Both the position numbers and the translations under genes were made by a program. A stretch of 64,000 bases of DNA from Streptomyces sp. (GTDB lineage Bacteria > Actinomycetota > Actinomycetes > Streptomycetales > Streptomycetaceae). Position 1 is the stretch's first letter. Each line of letters starts with the position of its first letter. Where the stretch lies: assembly GCF_019510245.1 (NCBI RefSeq), contig NZ_JAEKKT010000123.1, forward strand, positions 1 through 64,000. Direction: 5' to 3'. Positions 53,168-62,474 of this stretch are shown here, one piece after another. The notes beneath the pieces are model-generated. The model saw nothing but the letters and a program-made list of their open reading frames with translations. It had not been told where the DNA came from and made no database searches.

Positions 53168-53814
53168 ACTGGCTGAACTCCGAGGCCTTCGTCCTGTTCG
53201 GCCAGCACATCCTGTGGTCGGACATGATCGGCAACATCCTCGGCCTCGTCGCGCTCGCCCTCGGCTGGCGCCGCAACCTGTGGAGCTGGCCGGTCCAGTT
53301 CGCCTCCGGCCTGATCCTCTTCGGCGCCTTCTTCGGCCACCTCACCGGCAGCGCCGGCAAGCAGGTCGTCGTCATGGCGGTCGCCCTGTACGGCTGGTGG
53401 CAGTGGAACCGCAACCGGGGCCGGGCCGAAGACGGCGGTGACGGCCACATCGCACCCCGCTTCGCCACCTGGCCGGAGCGCGGCGCGATGGTCGCCGCCG
53501 CGGCCGTCGGCACGGTCGCCGTCGCGCTGTTCTTCAAGGCCTACCCGTCCCTGTCCTGGGACCCCTGGCCGGACGCCTACATCTTCGTCGGCACCGTCGT
53601 CGCCATGTACGCCCAGGCGCGCGGCATGGTCGAGTTCTGGATCGCCTGGCTCCTGGTCGACGCGGTCGGCGTCCCCCTCAACTTCACCAACGGCTACGCC
53701 TTCTCCGGCTTCGTCTACGTCATCTACGGCGCGCTCGTCCTGTGGGGCCTGCGCGACTGGTGGCTGCGCTCCCGCCAGGGCACGCGGCCCGCTCTGGAAG
53801 GAGCACCCGCATGA
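53164..53814 (+). CDS. ribM: PnuC-family vitamin transporter, probable riboflavin importer RibM
   Basis: The 216-residue membrane protein has about seven helices and PnuC features ([28 protein letters not shown] and [13 protein letters not shown]). PnuC proper carries nicotinamide riboside, but the member found within actinobacterial rib operons (RibM/PnuX, studied in S. davawensis and Corynebacterium) carries riboflavin. Its position between ribE and ribBA, with GTGA and ATGA overlaps and under the FMN riboswitch, favours RibM. Confidence 0.9.
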   Translation: MNWLNSEAFVLFGQHILWSDMIGNILGLVALALGWRRNLWSWPVQFASGLILFGAFFGHLTGSAGKQVVVMAVALYGWWQWNRNRGRAEDGGDGHIAPRFATWPERGAMVAAAAVGTVAVALFFKAYPSLSWDPWPDAYIFVGTVVAMYAQARGMVEFWIAWLLVDAVGVPLNFTNGYAFSGFVYVIYGALVLWGLRDWWLRSRQGTRPALEGAPA

Positions 53815-55103
53815 CAGCGGCACCCATCCTCTACAGCGCCGAGGGCGTCGAAGACCTCACCCTCGACCCCGTCGAGCAGGCCATCGCCGACATCGCCGCC
53901 GGCCGCCCGATCGTGGTCGTCGACGACGAGAACCGCGAGAACGAGGGCGACCTCGTCATAGCCGCCGAGAAGATCACCCCCGAGATCGTCGCCTTCATGA
54001 TGAGCGAGTGCCGCGGCCTGATCTGCGCCCCCATGGAGGGCGAGGAGCTGGACCGGCTGCAGCTGCCGCAGATGGTCGGTGACAACACCGAGTCCATGAA
54101 GACCGCGTTCACCGTCTCCGTGGACGCCTCCGCCGCACACGGCGTCACCACCGGCATCTCGGCCGCCGACCGCGCCACCACACTCCGGCTGCTGGCGAGC
54201 GGCGACGCCGAGCCGACGGACCTCGTCCGCCCCGGCCACGTCTTCCCGCTGCGCGCCCGCCCCGGCGGCGTCCTGGTCCGCAACGGCCACACCGAGGCCG
54301 CCGTCGACCTCGCCCGCCTCGCCGGCCTGCGCCCGGCCGGCGCCATCGTTGAGATCGCCGGCGAGGACGGCCGGATGCTCCGCCTCCCGGAGCTGATCCC
54401 GTTCGCCCGCAAGCACGGTCTGACGATCATCTCCATCGCCGACCTGATCACCTACCGCCGGGCCGCCGAGCCGACCGTCCGCCGTGAGGCCGAGGTCAAC
54501 CTGCCCACCGAGCACGGCACCTTCACGGCGTACGGCTACCGCTCCACCACCGACGGCGTCGAGCACGTCGCCCTCGTCCACGGCGCGATCGGTGACGGCG
54601 AGGACGTCCTGGTCCGGGTCCACTCCGAGTGCCTCACCGGCGACGTCTTCGGCTCCGCCCGCTGCGACTGCGGACCCCAGCTCGACGCCGCCCTGGACCG
54701 CATCCAGGACGAGGGCCGGGGCGTCGTCGTCTACCTGCGCGGCCACGAGGGGCGGGGCATCGGCCTGCTGTCCAAGCTGCGCGCCTACGAACTCCAGGAA
54801 CGCGGCCGCGACACCCTCGACGCCAACCTCGAACTCGGCCTGCCCGCCGACGCCCGCGACTACGGCGCCGGCGCGCAGATCCTGGCCGACCTCGGGGTGC
54901 GCAGCGTCCGTCTGATGACCAACAACCCCGACAAGAGCGACGCGTTGCTGAGCCACGGCATCAAGCTCAGCGGACGCGAGCCGATGCCCGTACAGGCGGG
55001 CGAGCACAACCTCCGCTACCTGCGCACCAAGCGGGACCGGATGGGCCACGACCTGCCCTGGCTGGATACGCCCCCGGCGCTTTCCACCTGCGGCAACCAG
55101 TAA
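53811..55103 (+). CDS. ribBA: Bifunctional 3,4-dihydroxy-2-butanone-4-phosphate synthase / GTP cyclohydrolase II
   Basis: The 430-residue enzyme supplies both riboflavin precursors. The N-terminal RibB part has [12 protein letters not shown] and [10 protein letters not shown]. The C-terminal RibA part has the zinc-binding [17 protein letters not shown] and the [10 protein letters not shown] motif. The ATG at 53811 overlaps the ribM stop. It belongs to the riboflavin operon. Confidence 0.97.
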   Translation: MTAAPILYSAEGVEDLTLDPVEQAIADIAAGRPIVVVDDENRENEGDLVIAAEKITPEIVAFMMSECRGLICAPMEGEELDRLQLPQMVGDNTESMKTAFTVSVDASAAHGVTTGISAADRATTLRLLASGDAEPTDLVRPGHVFPLRARPGGVLVRNGHTEAAVDLARLAGLRPAGAIVEIAGEDGRMLRLPELIPFARKHGLTIISIADLITYRRAAEPTVRREAEVNLPTEHGTFTAYGYRSTTDGVEHVALVHGAIGDGEDVLVRVHSECLTGDVFGSARCDCGPQLDAALDRIQDEGRGVVVYLRGHEGRGIGLLSKLRAYELQERGRDTLDANLELGLPADARDYGAGAQILADLGVRSVRLMTNNPDKSDALLSHGIKLSGREPMPVQAGEHNLRYLRTKRDRMGHDLPWLDTPPALSTCGNQ

Positions 55104-55125
55104 AGAAACAGCACTGAGGAGAGAC

Positions 55126-55611
55126 GTGAGCGGCAAGGGTGCACCTGAACTGTCCGTACGCAATGTCAGCGACCTGCGGGTCGCGGTCATCGCGTCCCAG
55201 TGGCACGAGAAGGTGATGGACGGCCTGGTGGACGGCGCCCTGCGCGCCCTGCGCGACCTGGGGATCGACGAGCCGACCCTGCTCCGGGTCCCCGGCAGCT
55301 GGGAGCTCCCGGTCGCCGCCAAGGTGCTCGCCGGGCGGGGCTACGACGCGATCGTCGCCCTCGGTGTCGTCATCCGCGGCGGTACCCCGCACTTCGAGTA
55401 CGTGTGCCAGGGCGTCACCCAGGGCCTCACCCAGGTCTCCGTGGAGACCGGCGTCCCGGTCGGCTTCGGCGTCCTCACCTGCGACGACGAGGCGCAGGCC
55501 CTGGACCGCGCGGGTCTCGCGGGCTCCAACGAGGACAAGGGGCACGAGGCGGTGACGGCCGCCGTGGCGACGGCGGCCACCCTCCGCTCAGTATCTGAAC
55601 CCTGGCACTGA
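55126..55611 (+). CDS. ribH: 6,7-Dimethyl-8-ribityllumazine synthase
   Basis: RibH condenses the RibA- and RibB-derived precursors to lumazine. The 161-residue chain shows [29 protein letters not shown] (catalytic His) and a C-terminal NEDKGHEAV helix. GAGGAG precedes the GTG start at 55126. It is the last rib gene. Confidence 0.97.
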   Translation: MSGKGAPELSVRNVSDLRVAVIASQWHEKVMDGLVDGALRALRDLGIDEPTLLRVPGSWELPVAAKVLAGRGYDAIVALGVVIRGGTPHFEYVCQGVTQGLTQVSVETGVPVGFGVLTCDDEAQALDRAGLAGSNEDKGHEAVTAAVATAATLRSVSEPWH

Positions 55612-55645
55612 GCGACGCGGCGTTTGGCGTAGTCTGGCGCTCACC

Positions 55646-55918
55646 ATGTCCAACAAGACTTTCGAGGAGCTCTTCACCGAGCTCCAGCACAAGGCCGCCC
55701 ACGGCGACCCCGCCACCTCCCGCACCGCCGAGCTGGTCGGCAAGGGGGTCCATGCCATCGGCAAGAAGGTCGTCGAAGAGGCCGCCGAGGTCTGGATGGC
55801 CGCCGAGTACGAGGGCAAGGAAGCGGCCGCCGAGGAGATCTCGCAGCTGCTCTACCACGTCCAGGTGATGATGGTCGCCCGCGGCATCTCGCTCGACGAC
55901 GTCTACGCCCACCTGTAG
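55646..55918 (+). CDS. hisE: Phosphoribosyl-ATP pyrophosphatase
   Basis: HisE hydrolyses phosphoribosyl-ATP, the second step of histidine synthesis. The 90-residue helical protein has the motif [18 protein letters not shown], with the metal-binding Glu cluster. TAGTCT at 55630-55635 looks like a -10 element only 11 bases before ATG, so transcripts may be nearly leaderless. It precedes hisG by 46 bases. Confidence 0.95.
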   Translation: MSNKTFEELFTELQHKAAHGDPATSRTAELVGKGVHAIGKKVVEEAAEVWMAAEYEGKEAAAEEISQLLYHVQVMMVARGISLDDVYAHL

Positions 55919-55964
55919 AACCTTTCCGACAAACCCGCCTTTTCGAGCAAAGGAAGCCGACCTC

Positions 55965-56813
55965 ATGCTGCGCATCGCCGTCCCCAACAAGGGTTCCCTC
56001 TCAGGCCCTGCGGCGGACATGCTGCATGAGGCCGGCTACCGGCAGCGGCGGGAGTCGAAGGAACTCCGCACCGTCGACCCGGTCAACGACGTCGAGTTCT
56101 TCTACCTCCGCCCCCGCGACATCGCGATCTACGTCTCCTCCGGCCGCCTCGACATCGGCATCACCGGACGCGACCTGCTCGTGGACTCCGGTGCCAACGC
56201 CGAGGAGATCCTGCCGCTCGGCTTCGCCCGCTCCACCTTCCGCTTCGCCTCCAGGCCCGGCGAGGCGACCGGCCTGGCGGTCCTCAAGGGCAAGACGGTC
56301 GCCACCTCCTACGAGGGGATCGTCGCCGCGCACCTGGCCGACAGCGGCGTCGACGCCTCCGTCGTCCACCTGGACGGCGCCGTCGAGACCGCCATCGAGC
56401 TGGGCGTCGCCGAGGTCATCGCCGACGTCGTCGAGACCGGTACCTCGCTGCGCAATGCCGGGCTGGAGGTCTTCGGCGAGCCGATCATGAAGTCCGAGGC
56501 GATCGTGGTCCGCCGCGCCGGCGCCGACGCCGAGGAGCCCAAGGTCCAGCAGTTCCTGCGCCGTCTCCAGGGCGTCCTGGTCGCCCGGACGTACGTGATG
56601 ATGGACTACGACTGCCGGGTCGAGCAGCTGGAGAAGGCCGTCGCCCTCACCCCCGGCCTGGAGTCGCCGACCGTCTCCCCGCTGCACAACGAGGGCTGGG
56701 TCGCGGTCCGCGCGATGGTCCCCACCAAGGACGCCCAGCGGATCATGGACGACCTGTACGACATCGGCGCCCGCGCCATCCTGACGACGGCCATCCACGC
56801 CTGCCGCCTCTGA
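55965..56813 (+). CDS. hisG: ATP phosphoribosyltransferase, long form
   Basis: HisG commits PRPP and ATP to histidine synthesis. The 282-residue length is the long, hexameric form with a C-terminal regulatory ACT-like domain for histidine feedback (ALTPGLESPTVSPLHNEGWV). The PRPP loop reads EVIADVVETGTSLRNAGLE. AAAGGAAG precedes the ATG. The rest of the his genes are elsewhere. Confidence 0.97.
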   Translation: MLRIAVPNKGSLSGPAADMLHEAGYRQRRESKELRTVDPVNDVEFFYLRPRDIAIYVSSGRLDIGITGRDLLVDSGANAEEILPLGFARSTFRFASRPGEATGLAVLKGKTVATSYEGIVAAHLADSGVDASVVHLDGAVETAIELGVAEVIADVVETGTSLRNAGLEVFGEPIMKSEAIVVRRAGADAEEPKVQQFLRRLQGVLVARTYVMMDYDCRVEQLEKAVALTPGLESPTVSPLHNEGWVAVRAMVPTKDAQRIMDDLYDIGARAILTTAIHACRL

Positions 56814-56832
56814 CCGGGGGGGCGCACGAAAG

Positions 56833-57288
56833 ATGTCCGAGCTTCCCGCCCTTCCCGTCACCTTCCGGCCGGGCCTCACCCGCGTGATCCTGCTCACCGC
56901 GGGTGTCGCGATCTTCGCCACCATCTCCGGGGTCGCGCTGCTCCTGGAGCAGCTCGGCCCGGGGGAGAAGCTCAGCTTCGTCGTCACCGGCGCGCTGATC
57001 TTCTGGGTGCTGGCCCGGCTGGCCCGGGTCAAGGTGGTCGCCGACGAGTCCGGGGTCACCGTCGTCAACATCGTCGGCAGGCGGCACCTGGAGTGGGCGG
57101 AGATCGTCCAGGTGAACCTCCGACCGGGTGACCCGTGGGTGTTCCTCAACCTCAGCGACGGCACCAGCCTGCCCGTGCTCGGCATCCAGCCGGGCATCGC
57201 CAAGCGGCGCGCCATCGCCGACGCCGCGGCCCTGCGCGCCCTCGCCGAGGCCCACGCGATCCACGACCCCGAACAGCATCAGGGCTGA
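56833..57288 (+). CDS. PH-domain membrane-associated protein
   Basis: The 151-residue protein has two hydrophobic helices at about residues 18-60 (VILLTAGVAIFATISGVALL and FVVTGALIFWVLARLA) and a short bacterial PH-like domain (VVADESGVTVVNIVGRRHLE, WAEIVQVNL). It follows hisG by 19 bases and is probably co-transcribed. Function unknown; this hisG-PH order is common in actinobacteria as far as I recall. Confidence 0.8.
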   Translation: MSELPALPVTFRPGLTRVILLTAGVAIFATISGVALLLEQLGPGEKLSFVVTGALIFWVLARLARVKVVADESGVTVVNIVGRRHLEWAEIVQVNLRPGDPWVFLNLSDGTSLPVLGIQPGIAKRRAIADAAALRALAEAHAIHDPEQHQG

Positions 57289-57387
57289 AATCACGCAACT
57301 TCGGGGCCGTCTTGGGGCCGCCGCCCCTGCCGAACCGGCCCCTGTCTTGATTAATCTGTTGGCGGAGGCTTTTCACGTCCCGCCTTC

Positions 57388-57417
57388 ACCCCTGTCGCGC
57401 GCCCCGCGCACAGGGGT
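57388..57417 (+). other. Structured leader upstream of the CNNM/CorC gene pair
   Basis: ACCCCTGT and ACAGGGGT form an 8-bp stem with a GCGC/GCGC inner stem. It lies in a 256-base gap that also contains TTGATTAATCTGTTGGCGGAGGCTTTTCACG (an AT-rich segment followed by a purine block) and a second small hairpin GGACGGATCGTCC at about 57452. I compared it by eye with M-box and yybP-ykoY cores and could not assign it. Confidence 0.35.
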
Positions 57418-57544
57418 TCCTGCTACCCGAGGAGTGACCCTCTCCGGCGATGGACGGATCGTCCTGTAGTACCTGCGCCGCCCCCTCCCGACATACCGCG
57501 GACCGCCTTCGCGCAGTCCGCGAGGCTTCGGAGGCGGCGGCATC

Positions 57545-58873
57545 ATGACCACCCCCCTGCTGCTCCTGGCAGCCGCGTTCCTGCTCATCCTCGCCAACGG
57601 CTTCTTCGTGGCCGCCGAGTTCGGCCTGGTGACCGTGGAGCGGCCCGAGGCCGAGAAGGCCGCCGCCGACGGCGACAAGCGCGCCCGTACGGTCGTCGAA
57701 TCGCTGAAGGAGCTGTCCTTCCAGCTCTCCGGCACCCAGCTCGGCATCACCATCACCTCCCTCGTCGTCGGCATGCTCGCCGAACCGGCGCTTGCCGGGC
57801 TGCTGCGCGGCCCGCTCACCGCGATCGGGCTGCCCGACGGCGCGGTCTCCGGTATCGCCGTCGTGGTGGGCATGCTGCTCGCCTCGGCGATCCAGATGGT
57901 GATCGGCGAACTCGTGCCCAAGAACTGGGCGGTCTCCAAGCCCCTCCAGGTCGCGCGGTTCGTCGCCGGCCCGCAGGCCCGCTTCTCCCGCCTGTTCCGC
58001 CCGGTCATCGCCGCGCTGAACACGGTCGCCAACCGGCTCGTCCGCGCCCTCGGCGTCGAGCCCGCCGAGGAGCTGGCCTCCGCCCGCACCCCTGGCGAAC
58101 TGGTCTCCCTGGCCCGGCACTCCGCCCAGGCCGGCGCGCTGGAACAGGACACGGCGGACCTGTTCGTCCGCACCCTGTCCCTGGGCGAGCTGACCGCCCA
58201 GCACGTCATGACCCCCCGGGTGAAGGTCAGCGCGCTCCAGGACACGGCGACCGCCGAGGACGTCGTCAACCTCACCCGGGCCACCGGCCTGTCCCGCTTC
58301 CCCGTGTACCGGGAGAAGATCGACGAGATCGTCGGCATGGCCCACCTCAAGGACGCGCTGGCGATCCCGGTCCACGACCGGCTGCGCACCCCGGTCGGCC
58401 GCATCGCCCGCAAGGCCCTGCTGGTCCCCGAGACGCTCCCGGTCCAGCCCCTCCTCGCCCGGCTCCGCTCCGAGCAGCCCATCGCGGTGGTCGTCGACGA
58501 GTACGGCGGTACGGCGGGCGTGGTCACCCTGGAGGACATCGTCGAGGAGCTCGTCGGCGAGGTCCGCGACGAGCACGACAGCCCGGACGCCCCCGAACTC
58601 GCCGCCGCGCCGTCCCAGGACGGCAAGCCCGCCTGGGACGTCGACGGCAGCGTCCGCGTCGACATCCTCCAGCGGATAGGACTGGACGTGCCCGAAGGGC
58701 CGTACGAGACGGTCGCCGGCCTGGTCGCCGACCTCCTCGGCCGTATCCCGGCCCCCGGTGACCGCGCGGAACTGCCCGGCTGGCGCCTGTCGGTCCGCCG
58801 GGTCGGCCACTACCGGGCGGAACGGGTCCGCCTGGTCCGCACCGCCCCGGCCGTCGCGGAGGCCGCCCGATGA
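57545..58873 (+). CDS. CNNM/CorC-type transporter-associated membrane protein (DUF21-CBS-CorC_HlyC)
   Basis: The 442-residue protein has a DUF21 membrane domain of about four helices (LLILANGFFVAAEFGLVTVE), a CBS pair (QHVMTPRVKVSAL, then IAVVVDEYGGTAGVVTLEDI) and a C-terminal CorC_HlyC domain. Relatives are linked to magnesium or cobalt efflux. The old hemolysin label is not supported by any toxin motif. It is coupled by ATGA to a paralogue. Confidence 0.9.
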   Translation: MTTPLLLLAAAFLLILANGFFVAAEFGLVTVERPEAEKAAADGDKRARTVVESLKELSFQLSGTQLGITITSLVVGMLAEPALAGLLRGPLTAIGLPDGAVSGIAVVVGMLLASAIQMVIGELVPKNWAVSKPLQVARFVAGPQARFSRLFRPVIAALNTVANRLVRALGVEPAEELASARTPGELVSLARHSAQAGALEQDTADLFVRTLSLGELTAQHVMTPRVKVSALQDTATAEDVVNLTRATGLSRFPVYREKIDEIVGMAHLKDALAIPVHDRLRTPVGRIARKALLVPETLPVQPLLARLRSEQPIAVVVDEYGGTAGVVTLEDIVEELVGEVRDEHDSPDAPELAAAPSQDGKPAWDVDGSVRVDILQRIGLDVPEGPYETVAGLVADLLGRIPAPGDRAELPGWRLSVRRVGHYRAERVRLVRTAPAVAEAAR

Positions 58874-59958
58874 GCGTCCTCCAACTGGTCTTCGCCGCGC
58901 TGCTGGTGCTGGCCAACGGCTTCTTCGTCGGCGCCGAGTTCGCCCTCGTCTCCGTCCGCCGCAGCCAGATCGAGCCCCTGGGCACCGCCCGGGCCCGCCA
59001 GGTCCTCTACGGCCTGGAGCGCCTCCCGCAGATGATGGCCGCCGCCCAGTTCGGCATCACCGTCTGCTCCCTGACGCTGGGCGCGGTGGCCGAACCGACG
59101 GTGGCCCACCTGCTGGAGCCGCTGTTCGGGGCGGTGCATCTGCCGGAAGGCGTGATCCACCCCCTGGGCTACGTGATCGCGCTGGCCGGGGTGGTCTTCT
59201 TCCACCTGGTCGTCGGCGAGATGGTGCCCAAGAACCTGGCGATGGCGGCGCCGGAGAAGGCGGCGCTGTGGCTGAGCCCCGGCCTGGTCGCGTTCGCCCG
59301 CGTGTGCCGCCCGATCACGGTCGCCCTCGGCGCCTGTGCCCGGGGCATCCTCAAGCTCTTCCGGGTCGAGCCGAAGGACGAGGTCGAGGCCGTCGTCACC
59401 AGCGAGCAGCTCAACCGGCTCCTGGAGGACTCCGGCCAGGCGGGCCTCCTCGACCCCGAGGAGCAGGAACGCCTGGAGGACGCGCTGGAACTGGGCTCCC
59501 GCCCGGTGACGGACGTGCTCCTGCGACGCGAGTCCCTGATCACGGTCCCGCCGTCGGTCACCCCGGGCCAGATCGTCGAGCTCACCGCCCGCACCGGCTA
59601 CTCCCGCTTCCCGGTGGCGGCCGAGTCCGGCGCCTTCATGGGGTACGTGCACGTGAAGGACGTCCTCGACCTGGAGGACTCGGACCGGGCGGTTCCGCAG
59701 CAGATATGGCGTCCGATGACGACGCTGCGGGCCGAGCTGCCCCTCGACGACGCGCTGACGGTGATGCGCCGGGCGGCGACCCACCTGGCCCAGGTGGCCG
59801 ACGCGAACGGGCGGGTCCTCGGCCTGGCGGCGCTGGAGGACGTCCTCGAGCTGCTGGTCGGCGAGGTCCGCGACCCGGCACACCGGGATCAGCCGACGCC
59901 GGCCAAGGCGCCGGAGCCGCGGTCCAGCGGGGAGCCGGAAGAGGTCATGGCCGGGTGA
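58870..59958 (+). CDS. CNNM/CorC-type membrane protein, shorter paralogue
   Basis: The 362-residue paralogue has the same DUF21 start (LLVLANGFFVGAEFALVSVR) and CBS pair (VTDVLLRRESLITVPPSV, VKDVLDLEDSD), but it ends soon after the second CBS and lacks the CorC_HlyC domain. It overlaps the upstream gene by four bases; the two may form a heteromer. Confidence 0.9.
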   Translation: MSVLQLVFAALLVLANGFFVGAEFALVSVRRSQIEPLGTARARQVLYGLERLPQMMAAAQFGITVCSLTLGAVAEPTVAHLLEPLFGAVHLPEGVIHPLGYVIALAGVVFFHLVVGEMVPKNLAMAAPEKAALWLSPGLVAFARVCRPITVALGACARGILKLFRVEPKDEVEAVVTSEQLNRLLEDSGQAGLLDPEEQERLEDALELGSRPVTDVLLRRESLITVPPSVTPGQIVELTARTGYSRFPVAAESGAFMGYVHVKDVLDLEDSDRAVPQQIWRPMTTLRAELPLDDALTVMRRAATHLAQVADANGRVLGLAALEDVLELLVGEVRDPAHRDQPTPAKAPEPRSSGEPEEVMAG

Positions 59959-59967
59959 GGCCGTAGT

Positions 59968-60160
59968 TCGGCTGCGGGCGCGTGGGGGCTGGTCGCGCAG
60001 TTCCTCCCCCAGCCTTCGGCCGGGGGTACCCCCCAGCGCCCCTGACGGGGCGCGGCAGTCCCGTCAGCCACTTGGCTGCGGGCAGGCGTGCCGCAGGGCG
60101 GCACGGGTGGGCGCTGGGGGTCCCCCGGCCGAAGGCTGGGGGAGGCACCCGGCCGGCCGG
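59968..60160. repeat. Interspersed palindromic repeat, copy 5, long inverted pair
   Basis: Two near-complementary arms of about 37-39 bases (60003-60041 and 60109-60145; CCTCCCCCAGCCTTCGGCC against GGCCGAAGGCTGGGGGAGG) flank about 67 bases. TGGTCGCGCAGTTCC and GTTCGGCTGCGGGC, as in copy 1, precede them. The element fills the 223-base gap between two convergent genes. Confidence 0.9.
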
Positions 60161-60181
60161 TAAGCGACACCCCGCCCCCAG

Positions 60182-62044
60182 CTACATCCCGGCCGCCGGA
60201 TCCTGCGGCCCCCGCCCCGACAGCACCTCCCCGTACGCCTGCATCAGATCCGGCAACCGCAGCGTCGCCAGGTCGTCCCGCGACAGCACCCCCGGATACG
60301 CCGACAACCGCAGATCCCGGTACGCACAGCTCTTCTCGTACAGCGTCCGCAGGAACCGCCCGTTGCCGAGTTCGTCGATCCACCCCTGGTCCACCACGTG
60401 CCCGGCGATCGACCGCAGCTCCTCCAGCGCCTCCTGGTCCCACGCGTCCCCGTTCTCGGCGGCCAGGACCTCGCCGATCGACGTCAGTTCGAGGGGACGG
60501 TAGGAGGGGAAGTCGACACGCGTGGTGAAACGCGAGGAGAGCCCCGGGTTCGCGGCCAGCAGACGGTCCATGCCCTCCGGGTAGCCGGCCAGGATCACCA
60601 CCAGGTGGTCCCGGTTGTCCTCGGCCCGCTTCAGCAGCACCTGCAGTGCCTCGTCGCCGTACGCGTCCCCCTTGCCGTAACCGGAGTTGGAGAGGGAGTA
60701 GGCCTCGTCGACGAAGAGCACACCGCCGATCGCGGAGTCGATCAGTTCGTTCGCCTTCACGGCGGTCTGGCCCAGGTACTCGCCGACCAGGTCGGCCCGC
60801 TGCGCCTCCACGAGATGGTCCCCGCCGAGCAGGCCGAGCGCGTAGAAGACCCGCCCGAGGATGCGGGCGACGGTGGTCTTCCCGGTGCCGGACGGCCCGG
60901 AGAAGACGAAGTGGCGTTTCGGCGGTTGCACCGGCAGCCCCTGCCCGGCTCGCAACCGGGCCATGTTCAACTGCGCGGACAGCGCTTTGACCTGCCGTTT
61001 CACGGGCTCGAGCCCGACCATGCGCTCCAACTCCGCGAGCGCTTCCTCAAGTAACGCGGGGTCGGTCGGCCCGGCCGGCAGCACGGGCGACGGCACGGCC
61101 TTCTCACGTACCGCCGGGTCGATCACCGACGGCATCGCCCCGGCCGGCGGCTCCGGATCCCCGAGCCGCAGCTCGCGCCCCTCGGTGCCGAAGAGCGGGT
61201 CGAGCATGTCCGGTCCGTCCACCACGTCCTGCCCGGCGCCGGTGAGGGTGATCGACGCGAAGTCGGCGGTGTCGTCGTACCCGTCGCCCTCGGCTATCGC
61301 GGCCAGCCGTGCGGAGGTGTCCATGAAGGCGGGGTCGACACGGTGCACCGCACGGTAGAGGGGGAGCGCGGCGGCGCTGCGGCCGGTGCCCTCGTGCGCT
61401 CGCGCCAGCCAGTAGCGCAGCTCCTTGCGCTGCGGCTGCTCGCTGCGGCAGCGCATCAGCGCGGCGGAGAGCAGTGGTTCGGCCTGGCCGTACATCTCGA
61501 GGCGGACCCGGGCCATGCCGCCGAAGAGGCCCGCCTCGATGCCGAGCATGGTGTCGTCGAGGAGCGGGTCGGTGTGGCGTACCAGCTGCTCCCAGTCCTT
61601 GACCAGGTAGGCCCGGCAGGCGTGCAGGAAGCGGACCTGGGGGTCGGCGTCCACCGGTGGCAGCCCGGCGAGGGCCCGGTCGAGCTCGGGAACGTGCCGG
61701 CCGTCCAGCCAGTGGGAAGCGTGGGCGAGGAGGAGATCGCGCGGGCTCTCGAGCACCGGCTGCACCCACCAGCCCAGCCAGTACCAGGAGTTCAGCGAAC
61801 GGCGATGCCTGCCGCGCTGTTCGCCGAAGCGGTCCCGGTGCCGGAACATCCGCAGCAGCGCGGTCGTCGTGTCGACCCGCAGCGCGTGCAGTCCGAGCCA
61901 GGCGTCGGCCATCCCGGGGTCCATCCGTACCGCGGCCCGGAACTCCTCCTCCGCCTGCGGATAGGCGCCCATCGTGTAGGCGTCCACCCCTCGCAGCCAG
62001 GCGAGGTCGGCCGGGGCCTCGGGGCCCTGCGTGCCGAAATCCAT
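60182..62044 (-). CDS. AAA+ ATPase of CbxX/CfqX (EccA-like) type with TPR N-terminal region
   Basis: The ATG at 62044 (MDFGTQGPEAPADLAWLRG) gives 620 residues. The first 290 or so are TPR-like helices (GAYPQAEEEFRAAVRMDPGM). The AAA+ domain, about residues 350-610, has Walker A GPSGTGKTT, Walker B VLFVDEAYSLS and sensor residues near NPGLSSRFTTRVDFPSY. EccA proteins of type VII secretion share this architecture, but no ESX gene is seen here, so the partner is unknown. Earlier in-frame openings up to 62593 are rejected for lack of a site; GGGGGA precedes the chosen ATG. Confidence 0.88.
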   Translation of the reverse strand: MDFGTQGPEAPADLAWLRGVDAYTMGAYPQAEEEFRAAVRMDPGMADAWLGLHALRVDTTTALLRMFRHRDRFGEQRGRHRRSLNSWYWLGWWVQPVLESPRDLLLAHASHWLDGRHVPELDRALAGLPPVDADPQVRFLHACRAYLVKDWEQLVRHTDPLLDDTMLGIEAGLFGGMARVRLEMYGQAEPLLSAALMRCRSEQPQRKELRYWLARAHEGTGRSAAALPLYRAVHRVDPAFMDTSARLAAIAEGDGYDDTADFASITLTGAGQDVVDGPDMLDPLFGTEGRELRLGDPEPPAGAMPSVIDPAVREKAVPSPVLPAGPTDPALLEEALAELERMVGLEPVKRQVKALSAQLNMARLRAGQGLPVQPPKRHFVFSGPSGTGKTTVARILGRVFYALGLLGGDHLVEAQRADLVGEYLGQTAVKANELIDSAIGGVLFVDEAYSLSNSGYGKGDAYGDEALQVLLKRAEDNRDHLVVILAGYPEGMDRLLAANPGLSSRFTTRVDFPSYRPLELTSIGEVLAAENGDAWDQEALEELRSIAGHVVDQGWIDELGNGRFLRTLYEKSCAYRDLRLSAYPGVLSRDDLATLRLPDLMQAYGEVLSGRGPQDPAAGM

Positions 62045-62321
62045 CACGTCCCCCACAAACCGTGCCCCCGTGGTTGGCCCCCGGGCTCCCCCCGATGGCC
62101 GCCGTTGGTCGAACCGCTGTGCCGCGGACCGGAGTTGCAGGTGCGCGAAGCAGCCGTTCGAAGGTCGCACCGAGGGCATCGTACCTGCGGTTCCACCGCC
62201 CGCCGAAGGGTGCCGCACCGGCCGTTTGGCGAGGTGGGGGCAGACGGGGCGCACTCGCTTCGGTGACCGAGGGTGAGCGAAAAGATTCGCGCCGCGCACG
62301 CAAAAGGGGTAAAGGGCAGAA
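62045..62321. other. Intergenic region upstream of the AAA+ gene
   Basis: About 280 bases hold the leader of the AAA+ gene (ribosome binding site at its left end). A promoter should lie here, but I cannot fix its elements with confidence. No gene is supported. Confidence 0.5.
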
Positions 62322-62359
62322 CGAAGCCCCCGATCACGGGGGAACAACCGGGGGCTTCG
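62322..62359 (-). terminator. Terminator downstream of the kinase-like gene
   Basis: An 11-bp perfect stem (62322-62332 with 62349-62359) encloses a loop that itself holds CCCCCG/CGGGGG alternatives. It lies about 115 bases beyond the leftward kinase-like gene. Confidence 0.7.
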
Positions 62360-62474
62360 CGTCTGCGGGGCGGCCTCGAACGGCCGCTCATTCAGAACGT
62401 AAGTCCTGTACGGCCCCCCGGTCAAGCCGAGTTGAGGTACTCGGGCAACTTCCTGAAGGCGCGTCTTCACAAGT

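Noticed and set aside
57289..57544. M-box or yybP-ykoY riboswitch
   Set aside because: Short resemblances (GGAGGCTTTT) do not extend to the conserved cores, so it stays an unassigned leader.
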